Assembly: GCF_019956555.1 (NCBI RefSeq)
Contig: NZ_JAHBDQ010000023.1
Span: 1 to 64,000 of the forward strand
Direction of reading: 5' to 3'
Source: Pseudomonas sp. A-RE-19
GTDB lineage: Bacteria > Pseudomonadota > Gammaproteobacteria > Pseudomonadales > Pseudomonadaceae
Length of the DNA stretch: 64,000 bases
The translations under genes and the position numbers were made by a program. Below the pieces are notes generated by a model. That model had not been told where the DNA came from and did not search any database. It was given only the letters and a program-made list of their open reading frames with translations. The stretch's first letter is position 1, and every line of letters begins with the position of its first letter. Below are positions 9,066 through 18,500 of the stretch, one piece after another.

Positions 9066-10076
9066 ATGTTTAGTTTTATTGCCCGCCGATTGGGGTTATT
9101 GATCCCCACGTTCTTCGGCATCACCTTGCTGACTTTCGCGTTGATTCGCATGATTCCAGGCGACCCCGTGGAAGTAATGATGGGCGAACGTAGAGTCGAC
9201 CCCGAAATGCATGCTCAGGCAATGGAACGCCTAGGTCTGAACAAACCCCTGTATGCCCAATACCTGGATTACATCGGCAAGTTGGCCCACGGCGACCTTG
9301 GCGAATCCCTGCGTACCCGGGAAAGCGTCTGGACCGAGTTCACCTCTCTATTCCCCGCGACCCTGGAACTGTCCTCGGCCGCCCTGTTGTTCGCCGGAGT
9401 CCTGGGCCTTCTGGCCGGGGTGATCGCGGCACTCAAGCGAGGATCCCTGTTCGACCATGGGGTGATGGGCGTCTCCCTGGCGGGATACTCGATGCCCATC
9501 TTCTGGTGGGGCCTGATCCTGATCATGTTCTTCTCGGTGAGCCTGGGCTGGACCCCGGTGTCCGGGCGGATCGACCTGCTTTACGACATCGAGCCGCGCA
9601 CTGGCTTCATGCTGATCGATACGCTGCTGGCCGATGATGTCGGGGCGTTCTTCGATGCCCTGCATCACCTGATCCTGCCGGCCATCGTACTCGGCACCAT
9701 TCCGCTGGCGGTGATCGCGCGGATGACCCGTTCGTCGATGCTCGAAGTGCTACGCGAAGACTACATCCGTACCGCCCGCGCCAAAGGCCTGTCGCCGTCG
9801 CGCGTGGTGTTCGTTCACGGTCTGCGTAACGCGCTGATTCCGGTACTGACCGTGGTCGGGCTGCAAGTCGGCACGCTGCTGGCCGGTGCGGTCCTGACCG
9901 AAACCATCTTCTCCTGGCCGGGCATCGGCAAATGGCTGATCGAAGCCATTGGCGCACGGGACTATCCCGTGGTGCAGAACGGCATCCTGTTAATCGCCTG
10001 CCTGGTGATTCTGGTCAACTTCGTGGTGGACATCCTCTACGGCTTTGCCAACCCACGCATCCGTCATCAGCGCTGA
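9066..10076 (+). CDS. dppB: Dipeptide ABC transporter permease DppB
   Basis: Inner-membrane permease (336 residues, normal for DppB/OppB) of the dipeptide importer. The N-terminal membrane helix (residues about 9-29) is followed by the family words PGDPVEVMMGERRVDPE and LGLNKPLYAQYLDYI, then five further hydrophobic segments. The cytoplasmic coupling loop that contacts the ATPases (EAA motif) is DYIRTARAKGLSPSRVVF. It pairs with DppC, whose start lies 10 bases after this stop codon. A GAGG about 11 bases before the ATG is the only visible ribosome site, suggesting modest translation. Confidence 0.95.
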   Translation: MFSFIARRLGLLIPTFFGITLLTFALIRMIPGDPVEVMMGERRVDPEMHAQAMERLGLNKPLYAQYLDYIGKLAHGDLGESLRTRESVWTEFTSLFPATLELSSAALLFAGVLGLLAGVIAALKRGSLFDHGVMGVSLAGYSMPIFWWGLILIMFFSVSLGWTPVSGRIDLLYDIEPRTGFMLIDTLLADDVGAFFDALHHLILPAIVLGTIPLAVIARMTRSSMLEVLREDYIRTARAKGLSPSRVVFVHGLRNALIPVLTVVGLQVGTLLAGAVLTETIFSWPGIGKWLIEAIGARDYPVVQNGILLIACLVILVNFVVDILYGFANPRIRHQR

Positions 10077-10086
10077 GATCAAGACC

Positions 10087-10998
10087 ATGACCACTCTCAC
10101 TACATCGGTAGCAGTCGATCAAAGCCTGCTGTATCCGTCTCCGTACAAAGAATTCTGGCAAGCGTTTTCCAAGAACAAAGGTGCCGTTGCCGGCCTGATG
10201 TTCATGCTGCTGGTGATTTTCTGCGCGCTATTCGCCCCTTGGGTCGCGCCGCATAACCCGAGCGAGCAATTTCGCGACTTCCTGCTGACCCCGCCGTCCT
10301 GGCTGGAAAATGGACATATCCAGTTCCTGCTGGGCACCGATGAACTGGGTCGCGACCTGCTGTCGCGGCTGATCCACGGTTCGCGCCTGTCCCTGCTGAT
10401 CGGCTTGTCGTCGGTGGTGATGTCGCTGATTCCGGGCATCCTGTTGGGCCTGTTCGCCGGCTTTTTCCCGCGCGTGCTCGGCCCGACCATCATGCGTCTG
10501 ATGGACATCATGCTGGCCCTGCCGTCGTTGCTGCTGGCTGTGGCGATTGTCGCCATCCTCGGCCCTGGCCTGATCAACACCATTATCGCCATCGCCGTAG
10601 TTTCGTTGCCGTCCTATGTTCGTCTGACCCGCGCCGCGGTGATGGGCGAACTGAACCGCGACTACGTGACCGCCGCGCGCCTGGCCGGTGCCGGTCTGCC
10701 GCGCCTGATGTTCATCACCGTGCTGCCCAACTGCATGGCGCCACTGATCGTTCAGGCGACCTTGAGTTTCTCCTCGGCGATTCTCGATGCCGCGGCACTG
10801 GGCTTCCTCGGCCTTGGCGTACAACCGCCAACCCCTGAGTGGGGCACCATGCTGGCTTCGGCTCGCGACTACATCGAACGCGCCTGGTGGGTGGTGAGCT
10901 TGCCTGGTTTGACCATTTTGCTCAGCGTGCTGGCAATCAACTTGATGGGCGACGGCCTGCGCGATGCGCTGGACCCGAAACTCAAGAACGCCGCCTGA
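10087..10998 (+). CDS. dppC: Dipeptide ABC transporter permease DppC
   Basis: Second inner-membrane permease (303 residues). The ATG at 10087 is chosen over an in-frame TTG inside dppB. The soluble N-terminus (YPSPYKEFWQAFSKNKGAVA) and first helix are typical of the OppC_N segment. The stretch HNPSEQFRDF, the periplasmic word GTDELGRDLLSRLIHGSR and the EAA loop DYVTAARLAGAGLPRLMF identify DppC. The gene is followed after 10 bases by dppD, with a GAGGAG ribosome site overlapping the end of the reading frame. Confidence 0.95.
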   Translation: MTTLTTSVAVDQSLLYPSPYKEFWQAFSKNKGAVAGLMFMLLVIFCALFAPWVAPHNPSEQFRDFLLTPPSWLENGHIQFLLGTDELGRDLLSRLIHGSRLSLLIGLSSVVMSLIPGILLGLFAGFFPRVLGPTIMRLMDIMLALPSLLLAVAIVAILGPGLINTIIAIAVVSLPSYVRLTRAAVMGELNRDYVTAARLAGAGLPRLMFITVLPNCMAPLIVQATLSFSSAILDAAALGFLGLGVQPPTPEWGTMLASARDYIERAWWVVSLPGLTILLSVLAINLMGDGLRDALDPKLKNAA

Positions 10999-11008
10999 GG
11001 AGATTCAA

Positions 11009-11977
11009 ATGTCACTGTTAGAAATCAAGAATCTCAACGTTCGCTTCGGCGACAAGAATGCCGTTCCGGTGGTCGACGGTCTCGACATTTCCGTGGACAA
11101 GGGCGAAGTGCTGGCCATCGTTGGCGAATCGGGTTCCGGCAAGTCCGTGACCATGATGGCGCTGATGGGCCTGATCGAGCATCCGGGGATCGTCACCGCC
11201 GACGCCCTGAATTTCGATGGCAAGAACATGCTCAAGCTGAGCAACCGTCAGCGTCGGCAAATCGTCGGCAAAGACCTGGCCATGGTGTTTCAGGACCCGA
11301 TGACCGCGCTGAACCCGAGCTACACCGTCGGTTTCCAGATCGAAGAAGTGCTGCGCCTGCACCTGAAAATGTCCGGCAAGCAAGCCCGCAAGCGCGCCAT
11401 CGAACTGCTCGAAAAAGTGGAAATCCCGGGCGCCGCCAGCCGTATGGACGCCTACCCGCACCAACTCTCCGGCGGTATGAGCCAGCGTGTGGCGATTGCC
11501 ATGGCGATTGCCGGCGAACCGAAACTGTTGATCGCCGACGAACCCACCACCGCACTGGACGTCACGATTCAGGCGCAAATCATGGACCTGCTGCTGGCCC
11601 TGCAGAAAGAGCAGAACATGGGCCTGGTGCTGATCACTCACGACCTCGCGGTCGTGGCCGAAACCGCTCAGCGCGTGTGCGTGATGTACGCCGGCCAGGC
11701 CGTTGAAGTCGGTCAGGTGCCACAACTGTTCGACATGCCGGCGCACCCGTACAGCGAAGCGCTGCTCAAGGCCATTCCTGAACACAGCCTGGGTGCCGCG
11801 CGCCTGTCAACGCTGCCGGGCATCGTTCCCGGTCGTTACGACCGCCCGCAAGGCTGCCTGCTGTCGCCGCGCTGCCCGTACGTGCAGGACAACTGCCGCG
11901 TGCAGCGTCCGGCCCTTGACCCGAAAAGCAACAGCCTCGCCCGCTGCTTCTACCCGCTGAATCAGGAGGTGGCGTAA
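11009..11977 (+). CDS. dppD: Dipeptide ABC transporter ATP-binding protein DppD
   Basis: One of the two cytoplasmic ATPases (322 residues). It shows Walker A GESGSGKS, Q-loop VFQDPMTALNP, signature LSGGMSQR, Walker B LLIADEPT and switch His in LITHDLAVV. The C-terminal extension carries four cysteines (GCLLSPRCPYVQDNC and a later RC) as in the oligopeptide-transporter C-terminal domain, where a metal or iron-sulfur site has been described in some family members. Start at 11009 follows GAGGAG. Its stop codon overlaps the start of dppF by one base (TAATG), so the two subunits are translationally coupled. Confidence 0.96.
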   Translation: MSLLEIKNLNVRFGDKNAVPVVDGLDISVDKGEVLAIVGESGSGKSVTMMALMGLIEHPGIVTADALNFDGKNMLKLSNRQRRQIVGKDLAMVFQDPMTALNPSYTVGFQIEEVLRLHLKMSGKQARKRAIELLEKVEIPGAASRMDAYPHQLSGGMSQRVAIAMAIAGEPKLLIADEPTTALDVTIQAQIMDLLLALQKEQNMGLVLITHDLAVVAETAQRVCVMYAGQAVEVGQVPQLFDMPAHPYSEALLKAIPEHSLGAARLSTLPGIVPGRYDRPQGCLLSPRCPYVQDNCRVQRPALDPKSNSLARCFYPLNQEVA

Positions 11978-12957
11978 TGGCCGTCGTACTAACCGCCCGA
12001 AACCTGACCCGTCACTACGAAGTGTCTCGCGGCCTGTTCAAGGGCCATGCAACCGTACGCGCCCTCAACGGTGTGTCGTTCGAACTGGAAGCCGGAAAGA
12101 CCCTCGCCGTAGTGGGCGAATCGGGTTGCGGAAAATCTACCCTGGCCCGTGCCTTGACCCTGATCGAGGAGCCCTCCTCCGGTTCCTTGAAAATCGCCGG
12201 GCAGGAAGTCACCGGCGCCGACAAGGCTCAGCGCAAGCAACTGCGCAAAGACGTGCAGATGGTGTTCCAAAGCCCGTACGCGTCGCTGAACCCACGGCAG
12301 AAAATCGGTGATCAGCTTGCAGAGCCACTGTTGATCAACACCAACCTCAGCGCCTCGGAACGTCGCGAAAAAGTCCAGGCGATGATGAAACAGGTGGGCT
12401 TGCGTCCCGAGCACTACCAGCGCTATCCGCACATGTTCTCCGGCGGTCAGCGCCAGCGGATTGCCCTGGCCCGCGCGATGATGCTGCAACCAAAAGTGCT
12501 GGTGGCGGACGAACCGACCTCGGCGCTGGACGTGTCGATCCAGGCGCAGGTACTCAACCTGTTCATGGATTTACAGCAAGAGTTCAACACCGCCTACGTA
12601 TTCATCTCCCACAACCTGGCCGTGGTGCGTCACGTTGCCGATCACGTGATGGTGATGTACCTCGGTCGTCCGGTGGAAATGGGCCCGAAAGAGGACATCT
12701 ACACCCGTCCTCTGCACCCATACACCCAGGCGCTGTTGTCGGCCACGCCGACCATCCACCCGGATCCGGACAAACCGAAAATCAAGATCGTCGGTGAGTT
12801 GCCGAACCCGCTGAACCCGCCGTCCGGCTGCGCCTTCCACAAGCGCTGCCCGTACGCGACCGAGCGCTGCAGCGTCGAAGAGCCGGCCCTGCGCCTGCTC
12901 GACACCCGCCAGGTGGCTTGCCACTACGCCGAGCAATTCCTCGACGGCGCGGCATAA
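11977..12957 (+). CDS. dppF: Dipeptide ABC transporter ATP-binding protein DppF
   Basis: The second ATPase of the importer (326 residues). Walker A is GESGCGKS, signature FSGGQRQR, Walker B VLVADEPT followed by SALD, and the switch His is in FISHNLAVVRH. The C-terminal extension again has a cysteine cluster (GCAFHKRCPYATERC, then VACHY). A ribosome site AGGAGGTG lies inside the end of dppD. It is the last gene of the operon; an intrinsic terminator follows immediately. Confidence 0.96.
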   Translation: MAVVLTARNLTRHYEVSRGLFKGHATVRALNGVSFELEAGKTLAVVGESGCGKSTLARALTLIEEPSSGSLKIAGQEVTGADKAQRKQLRKDVQMVFQSPYASLNPRQKIGDQLAEPLLINTNLSASERREKVQAMMKQVGLRPEHYQRYPHMFSGGQRQRIALARAMMLQPKVLVADEPTSALDVSIQAQVLNLFMDLQQEFNTAYVFISHNLAVVRHVADHVMVMYLGRPVEMGPKEDIYTRPLHPYTQALLSATPTIHPDPDKPKIKIVGELPNPLNPPSGCAFHKRCPYATERCSVEEPALRLLDTRQVACHYAEQFLDGAA

Positions 12958-12961
12958 AAAA

Positions 12962-12990
12962 ACGCGCCTGCGTTGCCGGGGCGCGTTTTT
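12962..12990 (+). terminator. Rho-independent terminator of the dpp operon
   Basis: ACGCGCC (12962-12968) pairs with GGCGCGT (12980-12986), with A-rich sequence before and a T run after it, starting 5 bases after the dppF stop codon. Confidence 0.85.
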
Positions 12991-13062
12991 ACCGAGTTGA
13001 CCAAACCCCTTCCGCCAGATTGCGCATCAGTCCGGCAGGAGGGGTTTTCTTTTGTCCGCCAT

Positions 13063-13287
13063 TTACGATTGTGTGTCGTCCTCACTATCCTCGCTGTCTG
13101 GGTCGTCAGTGGTCGAGTCATCGCCTTCCGATTCGGACGCCGCGATCATCATCTCGCTGTGCACGCCTTGCCCGCTCGAGGCCTGCTCACCGTGGTTCTG
13201 GCACTCTGCCCACGCCGCCGCTGACGTGCCGAGGGACAGCATCACCAAAACCTTAAGCAACAACACAATGCGTTGAAAAATGCTCAT
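13063..13287 (-). CDS. Small secreted protein with acidic C-terminal tail (unknown function)
   Basis: A 74-residue reading frame (78 residues if the ATG at 13299 is used). I do not recognise the family. It opens with a convincing signal peptide (MSIFQRIVLLLKVLVM, ending near AAAWA), leaving a mature peptide of about 47 residues with one cysteine and a C-terminal tail dominated by D, E, S and T. The ATG at 13287 is preferred because of signal-peptide shape and the crowded AGGATG context at 13299, but this is not certain. It stands alone between the dpp terminator and an MFS gene on the same strand. The acidic tail is low-complexity, and a chance reading frame cannot be excluded. Confidence 0.55.
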   Translation of the reverse strand: MSIFQRIVLLLKVLVMLSLGTSAAAWAECQNHGEQASSGQGVHSEMMIAASESEGDDSTTDDPDSEDSEDDTQS

Positions 13288-13445
13288 AGCTGATTCCATC
13301 CTCTTGTTGGTGAAGCATGGAGATGCCTGACCGGCGCTGAGTCCAATCTAGTCCCGATCAGCGTGGTTCTCCATATAGGACGCTAACGATGAACGGGAAA
13401 TGCCTTGGGTGGGGAGATTGGTTTTGAATAATGCCTATAACCAGA

Positions 13446-14684
13446 TCAGCTAAGTGAAGCGGGCTCGCCGCGCGCTGAGGGAAGAGCCCTTTGCTGCCCC
13501 GACAAACGAGTCGCTTGATAAATCAGTGGTATGGACAGCAGCGACAGCGCTGCGCTGGCAAGCCAGACGCTATGCCCGCCGAAATGGCCGTAGAGCTGAC
13601 CCCCAAGCACCGGCGAGAACAGCGCGCTCGTACTCCAGCACATGAAAAACAGGCCGAAGTACTGACCGCTTTTTCCGGCTTGCGCATGCTGCATGACGAG
13701 CACATTCAGAGGCGGCATGAACAGGGCTTCCCCCAGTGTCCAGACCACCGTCGACAGGCAGGCGTAAAACAGACCGGAACCCAGTGGCAACATACCGAGC
13801 CCGACCGCCAGCAGCAGGCTGCCCGCCACCCATTGCCGGCGTGAACCCCACCGTTCGCCCCAATGGGACAGCGGAATCTGCAACCCCACCACCAGCATCG
13901 CGTTGAGCCCGAACTGCCAGCCGATGGCTTCAGTGCTCAACCGGTAGTAATCATGCAGATAGTTGCCCAGCATGCTGTAGACCGTGTCGAACGCCATTCC
14001 GAGCAGGACCGCTGCCGCCAGTAGCCAAAGGAATGGCCGATCACGATAGGGCACGCCTGTGCCCGTGCCCGTATCGGGCGTCTCATCCGGCTTCAGCACC
14101 GGTCGATGCCACGTCGTGCGGACAAACCAGAGCAATGCCAACAGCGTCATGGCCGCACTGACAAAAAACACCCAGCGAAAATCAGTCTGCGCCAGACCCC
14201 CACCCACCACTCCGGCGACCGCCATACCCAGGTTTCTGGCAACGCGACTCAATGACTGCGCACGAGGGCGTTGCGCAACCAGGCAATATTCCATGATCAA
14301 CCGCTGATGCAGCGTACGAATCGCACCATCGAGTGCACCGCTGAACAGCAGCAAGCCAGCCAGCAAAGGCACCTCGGTGACCACCCCCAACAAGACCAGT
14401 ACCCATGCCGAGACAAAAAACAACGCAGCGGTGAGCCGTGCCGTGGGGAAATGATCACTCAGCAGTCCGCCCACCATTGACCCTATCAGCAAGCCGGCCC
14501 CGTAACCGGATAACAACCAGCCAACGGTTTCAATCGCGAGCCCCAGTTCCTGACGCAGGTACAACGCCATGAACAGTTTGACCATGGCGCTCAATCGATT
14601 GATGAAGAGCAACGCGGCAAGCATCCAGGCCATTGGACAGAAGTAGCCATCCAGCCGAAACAGATGAATGAGCCGACCAGTCAT
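13446..14684 (-). CDS. Major facilitator superfamily transporter
   Basis: A 412-residue integral membrane protein with about twelve hydrophobic segments and the MFS loop-2/3 style sequence GGLLSDHFPTARLT after the second helix. A long hydrophilic loop (about residues 195-215, with DETPDTGTGTG) divides two six-helix halves, as usual for the family. An AAGGAAC ribosome site lies about nine bases before the start. The substrate cannot be inferred; drug or sugar efflux members look similar. It is divergent from nothing obvious and appears to be a single-gene unit. Confidence 0.85.
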   Translation of the reverse strand: MTGRLIHLFRLDGYFCPMAWMLAALLFINRLSAMVKLFMALYLRQELGLAIETVGWLLSGYGAGLLIGSMVGGLLSDHFPTARLTAALFFVSAWVLVLLGVVTEVPLLAGLLLFSGALDGAIRTLHQRLIMEYCLVAQRPRAQSLSRVARNLGMAVAGVVGGGLAQTDFRWVFFVSAAMTLLALLWFVRTTWHRPVLKPDETPDTGTGTGVPYRDRPFLWLLAAAVLLGMAFDTVYSMLGNYLHDYYRLSTEAIGWQFGLNAMLVVGLQIPLSHWGERWGSRRQWVAGSLLLAVGLGMLPLGSGLFYACLSTVVWTLGEALFMPPLNVLVMQHAQAGKSGQYFGLFFMCWSTSALFSPVLGGQLYGHFGGHSVWLASAALSLLSIPLIYQATRLSGQQRALPSARGEPASLS

Positions 14685-14885
14685 GCCATGGGTTCCTTGT
14701 GCTCCTGCAGGTGGAAAGTCGCTGCTTGCGAAATGTCCCCTGAACCCTAGACCTCAACGAATTCGTTGTCGCGAGTAAAAACGCCGATATCGGAAAATTA
14801 GAGTCAAGCTACGGACACATGAGAAAAGGCCTACAGAAAAACCTTACCCGGTAATCGGCTCGGGCCCGTTCAATGAACAAAAAAA

Positions 14886-14914
14886 AGCCCACTGTGTACA
14901 CAGTGGGCTGTTGG
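14886..14914 (-). terminator. Rho-independent terminator of prfC
   Basis: A perfect palindrome, AGCCCACTGTG-TA-CACAGTGGGCT (14886-14909), is followed on the minus strand by a run of T (14878-14885 reads as A on the plus strand). It lies just beyond the prfC stop codon. Confidence 0.92.
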
Positions 14915-14931
14915 GTGTCACGACTCAGCGT

Positions 14932-16515
14932 TTAATGATGCTCACGCGTCGCACGGAATTTCACGTCCGGCCAGCGCTCTTCCATCAGTGCCAGATTGAC
15001 CCGGGTCGGGGCCAGGTAGGTCAGGTGACCGCCGCCGTCGAGGGCGAGGTTTTCCACCGCCTTGTTGGTGAATTCCTCAAGCTTCTTCTTGTCGCTGCAT
15101 TCGATCCAGCGTGCGGAATAGACGGTGATCGGCTCGTAGGAGCACTCGACCTTGTATTCCTCTTTCAAGCGGCTGGCGACCACATCGAACTGCAGCACAC
15201 CGACAGCGCCGAGGATGATGTCGTTGCTGCGCTCGGGGAAGAACACTTGAGTCGCGCCTTCTTCCGCCAGTTGCTGCAAGCCCTGACGCAGTTGCTTGGA
15301 TTTCAGCGGGTCCTTCAGGCGCACGCGGCGAAACAGTTCCGGCGCGAAGTGCGGGATGCCGGTGAAGCCCAGGACTTCGCCTTCGGTGAAGGTGTCGCCG
15401 ATCTGGATGGTGCCGTGGTTGTGCAGGCCGATAATGTCGCCGGCAAACGCTTCTTCCAGTTGCTCACGCTCGGAGGAGAAGAACGTCAGCGCGTCGCCGA
15501 TCCGCACGTCCTTGCCAGTGCGCACGTGGCGCATTTTCATGCCCTTTTCGTACTTGCCGGAGCAGATTCGCATGAAGGCGATACGGTCGCGGTGTTTCGG
15601 GTCCATGTTCGCCTGGATCTTGAACACAAAGCCGGTGAATTTCTCTTCAACCGGTTCCACGGTGCGCTCGTTGGCGACACGGGCCAGCGGTTTCGGTGCC
15701 CAGTTGACCACGGCGTCGAGCACGTGATCGACACCGAAGTTGCCCAGTGCGGTACCGAAGAATACCGGCGTCAGTTGGCCGTCGAGGAATTCCTGTTGAT
15801 TGAATTCGTGGCAGGCGCCCTGCACCAGTTCCAGCTGATCAACGAAGCGATCGTACTCATCGCCCAGATGCGCGCGGGCTTCGTCGGAGTCGAGCTTCTC
15901 GATGATTTTCACATCGGTGCGCTCGTGGCCGTGACCGGCGGTGTAGACAATGATGTAGTCGTCGGCGAGGTGATAAACGCCCTTGAAGTCGCGGTAGCAA
16001 CCGATCGGCCAGGTGATCGGCGCAGCCTTGATCTTCAGGACCGCTTCGATTTCGTCGAGCAGTTCGATCGGGTCGCGGATGTCACGGTCGAGTTTGTTGA
16101 TGAAGCTGACGATCGGCGTGTCACGCAGGCGGCAGACGTCCATCAGCGCGATGGTCCGTGGCTCGACACCCTTACCGCCGTCGAGGACCATCAAGGCCGA
16201 GTCCACCGCCGTCAGGGTGCGGTAGGTATCTTCGGAGAAGTCTTCGTGGCCCGGGGTGTCGAGCAGGTTGATCATGTGATCGCGATACGGGAACTGCATG
16301 ACCGACGTGGTAATGGAAATACCCCGTTGCTTTTCCATTTCCATCCAGTCGGAGGTGGCATGGCGGTCGGATTTACGGGACTTCACCGTGCCAGCAATCG
16401 CAATCGCCTTGCCCATCAGCAAGAGTTTCTCGGTGATGGTGGTCTTACCGGCATCGGGGTGGGAAATAATGGCGAAAGTGCGGCGTTTCGCGACTTCGGC
16501 GGCCTGTTTGGTCAT
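14932..16515 (-). CDS. prfC: Peptide chain release factor 3 (RF3)
   Basis: A ribosome-associated GTPase of 527 residues (family 526-530) that recycles RF1 and RF2 after peptide release. The G domain shows SHPDAGKTT (P-loop), the switch-1 region with RGISITTSVMQF, DTPGHEDFSED (G3) and NKLDRD (G4). Domain II/III words such as FKIQANMDPKHRDR and FFSSEREQLEEAF follow. The start lies on a standard ATG, and the gene is monocistronic with its own terminator. It is convergent with nothing and divergent from the osmoprotectant operon across a 327-base spacer. Confidence 0.97.
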   Translation of the reverse strand: MTKQAAEVAKRRTFAIISHPDAGKTTITEKLLLMGKAIAIAGTVKSRKSDRHATSDWMEMEKQRGISITTSVMQFPYRDHMINLLDTPGHEDFSEDTYRTLTAVDSALMVLDGGKGVEPRTIALMDVCRLRDTPIVSFINKLDRDIRDPIELLDEIEAVLKIKAAPITWPIGCYRDFKGVYHLADDYIIVYTAGHGHERTDVKIIEKLDSDEARAHLGDEYDRFVDQLELVQGACHEFNQQEFLDGQLTPVFFGTALGNFGVDHVLDAVVNWAPKPLARVANERTVEPVEEKFTGFVFKIQANMDPKHRDRIAFMRICSGKYEKGMKMRHVRTGKDVRIGDALTFFSSEREQLEEAFAGDIIGLHNHGTIQIGDTFTEGEVLGFTGIPHFAPELFRRVRLKDPLKSKQLRQGLQQLAEEGATQVFFPERSNDIILGAVGVLQFDVVASRLKEEYKVECSYEPITVYSARWIECSDKKKLEEFTNKAVENLALDGGGHLTYLAPTRVNLALMEERWPDVKFRATREHH

Positions 16516-16842
16516 GGGAAATCGCCTGGCAGGTGATTCAAAAAGGGCCGCGATTATAGCCCAACTTCATCGAATAACCGAACCGTTGAGCACATTAGGG
16601 GTGGCCAAATGCTGCTTCAGATGGGAACCTTTCGGAGCGTGGAGGCGTCCACTCCCCTGTTACGGCTATTCGTCAGGGTCGAAAAATCAGCAAGTTAGCC
16701 TGACGAGGCTGCGCTTATGGCTCGATTTCATGCCGTTTTACCGGCATTGATAGAGCTGCTTCTCGCGAACGTTTTGTCCCGGCAGCCAGGAATGGCATGC
16801 CACACGGGACTGCGTCCGCCGACTGAACAAAGGAGTCCGCCT
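16516..16842. other. Intergenic region between prfC and the osmoprotectant operon
   Basis: This 327-base spacer separates divergent genes and should hold both promoters. An in-frame upstream ATG at 16717 exists for the following permease, but it lacks a ribosome site and a plausible N-terminus. No promoter was clear enough to place. Confidence 0.5.
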
Positions 16843-17559
16843 GTGGCTATTCGCTATGGCAAAGGGCTGATAGGAGGTGCGGTTGTCGTCGCCCTTCTGG
16901 CCCTGCTGGTCCACTGGATTGGCATCAACACGATCGAACAGTACCGCGACGATTTGTTGTTTTACCTGCAAGCTCATCTGATTCTCGTCCTCGTTTCCAT
17001 GCTGGCCGCCCTCATTGTGGGCATCCCCGCCGGCATCTTCCTCAGCCGCCCGACCATGGTTGGCCGCGCCGAACGTTTCATGCAGATCTTCAACATCGGC
17101 AACACCGTGCCGCCTCTCGCCGTACTGGCGATCGCCCTGGGTATCCTCGGCATCGGCAGCGGCCCCGCGATCTTCGCCCTGTTCCTCGCCTCGCTGTTGC
17201 CGATTGTGCGCAACACCTATGAAGGCTTGAAAAACGTCCAGGGTTCGCTCAAGGAAGCGGCCGTCGGCATCGGCATGACACCGACTCAGGTGCTGTGGCG
17301 GGTAGAACTGCCAAACGCCGTGCCGATCATCATCGGTGGCGTGCGCGTGGCGCTGGCGATCAACGTCGGTACGGCACCGCTGGCGTTCCTGATTGGCGCC
17401 AACAGTCTGGGCAGCCTGATTTTCCCTGGCATCGCCCTGAACAATCAGCCGCAACTGCTGCTCGGCGCGGCGTGCACCGCCCTGCTGGCCTTGCTGCTCG
17501 ACGGTCTGGTGACACTCGCCAGCCGCCTCTGGCTCGAACGCGGCCTGCGCCCGTCTTAA
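16843..17559 (+). CDS. Osmoprotectant ABC transporter permease (OpuC/OsmU type, first)
   Basis: An inner-membrane permease of the glycine betaine/carnitine/choline (OpuC, OsmU/YehW) family, 238 residues. The start is taken as GTG 16843 because AAGGAG lies at 16830-16835 with ideal spacing; the longer form from 16717 would add 42 non-conserved residues. The sequence shows about five or six helices, the family words FLSRPTMVGRAERFMQIF and GNTVPPLAVLAIALG, and the EAA loop EAAVGIGMTPTQVLWRVELP. It is the first gene of a four-gene unit (permease, binding protein, permease, ATPase). Confidence 0.9.
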   Translation: MAIRYGKGLIGGAVVVALLALLVHWIGINTIEQYRDDLLFYLQAHLILVLVSMLAALIVGIPAGIFLSRPTMVGRAERFMQIFNIGNTVPPLAVLAIALGILGIGSGPAIFALFLASLLPIVRNTYEGLKNVQGSLKEAAVGIGMTPTQVLWRVELPNAVPIIIGGVRVALAINVGTAPLAFLIGANSLGSLIFPGIALNNQPQLLLGAACTALLALLLDGLVTLASRLWLERGLRPS

Positions 17560-17579
17560 GCCTCGGCAAAGGAATCAAC

Positions 17580-18482
17580 ATGAAGAAATCAAGCTTTTTA
17601 CTAGGCTGCGTTCTGCTGTTCGCAGGATTTGCCCAAGCCGCTGAAAAACCCGTGATCCGTATTGGCGCCCGGGTGTTCACCGAACAAACCCTGCTGGCGG
17701 AAATCACCTCCCAATACCTGCGCACCAAGGGTTACGACACCCAAGTGACCGGCGGCCTGGGCAGCAACCTGGCCCGCAGCGCCCACGAAAGTGGTCAGCT
17801 GGATTTGATGTGGGAATACACCGGCGTGTCGCTGGTGGCCTACAACCACGTCACCGACAAGCTCGACAGCGCGCAGTCCTACGCCCGGGTGAAAGAACTC
17901 GATGCGAAAAAAGGCCTGGTCTGGCTCACGCCGTCGAAGTTCAGCAATACCTACGCCCTGGCCCTGCCGGAAAACACCGCGAAGGCTTATCCGCAGATCA
18001 ACACCATGAGCGAGCTGAACACGGTGCTGCAGGCTGAGGCGAAGACCCATCACCTCGTCGCCCTGGACACCGAGTTCGCCAACCGTTCCGACGGTCTCGA
18101 TGGCATGGTCGACCTCTACGGCATGAACCTGACCCGCAACAACATCCGCCAGATGGATGCCGGGCTGGTCTACACCGCCCTGCGCAACGGCCAGGTGTTC
18201 GCCGGTCTGGTCTACACCACAGACGGTCGTTTGAACGCCTTCAAGCTCAAGTTGCTCGAAGACGACAAGCATTACTTCCCGGACTACACCGCCGCGCCGG
18301 TGGTGCGTCAGGTTTACCTCGACGCCCACCCGAAACTCGCCGAAGAACTCAAGCCACTGGCCGAGCTGTTCGACGACGCCACCATGCGCCAGCTGAACGC
18401 GCGGGTCGATGTCGATCACGAGAGTCCTTCATCCGTTGCCGCCGATTTCCTGCGCCAACATCCACTGCTGTCTGTTCAATAA
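17580..18482 (+). CDS. Osmoprotectant ABC transporter substrate-binding protein (OpuCC/OsmX type)
   Basis: A 300-residue periplasmic binding protein of the OpuAC/OpuCC family. The ATG at 17580 is preceded by AAAGGAATC. The signal peptide (MKKSSFLLGCVLLFAG, ending FAQA) contains a cysteine, but its context is not a good lipobox, so it is probably a soluble periplasmic protein. Hallmarks are IRIGARVFTEQTLLAEI and GGLGSNLARSAHESGQLDLMW followed by EYTGVSL, in the substrate-binding lobe. Likely ligands are betaines or choline-type solutes; the exact ligand is inferred only from the family. Confidence 0.9.
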   Translation: MKKSSFLLGCVLLFAGFAQAAEKPVIRIGARVFTEQTLLAEITSQYLRTKGYDTQVTGGLGSNLARSAHESGQLDLMWEYTGVSLVAYNHVTDKLDSAQSYARVKELDAKKGLVWLTPSKFSNTYALALPENTAKAYPQINTMSELNTVLQAEAKTHHLVALDTEFANRSDGLDGMVDLYGMNLTRNNIRQMDAGLVYTALRNGQVFAGLVYTTDGRLNAFKLKLLEDDKHYFPDYTAAPVVRQVYLDAHPKLAEELKPLAELFDDATMRQLNARVDVDHESPSSVAADFLRQHPLLSVQ

Positions 18483-18500
18483 GGCAGAGGAGAAAAAGAC

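Noticed and set aside
12999..13051. Hairpin with ACCCCT/AGGGGT arms followed by a T-rich run on the plus strand
   Set aside because: The stem is interrupted and the dpp operon already has a better terminator just upstream, so it was not listed as a separate terminator.
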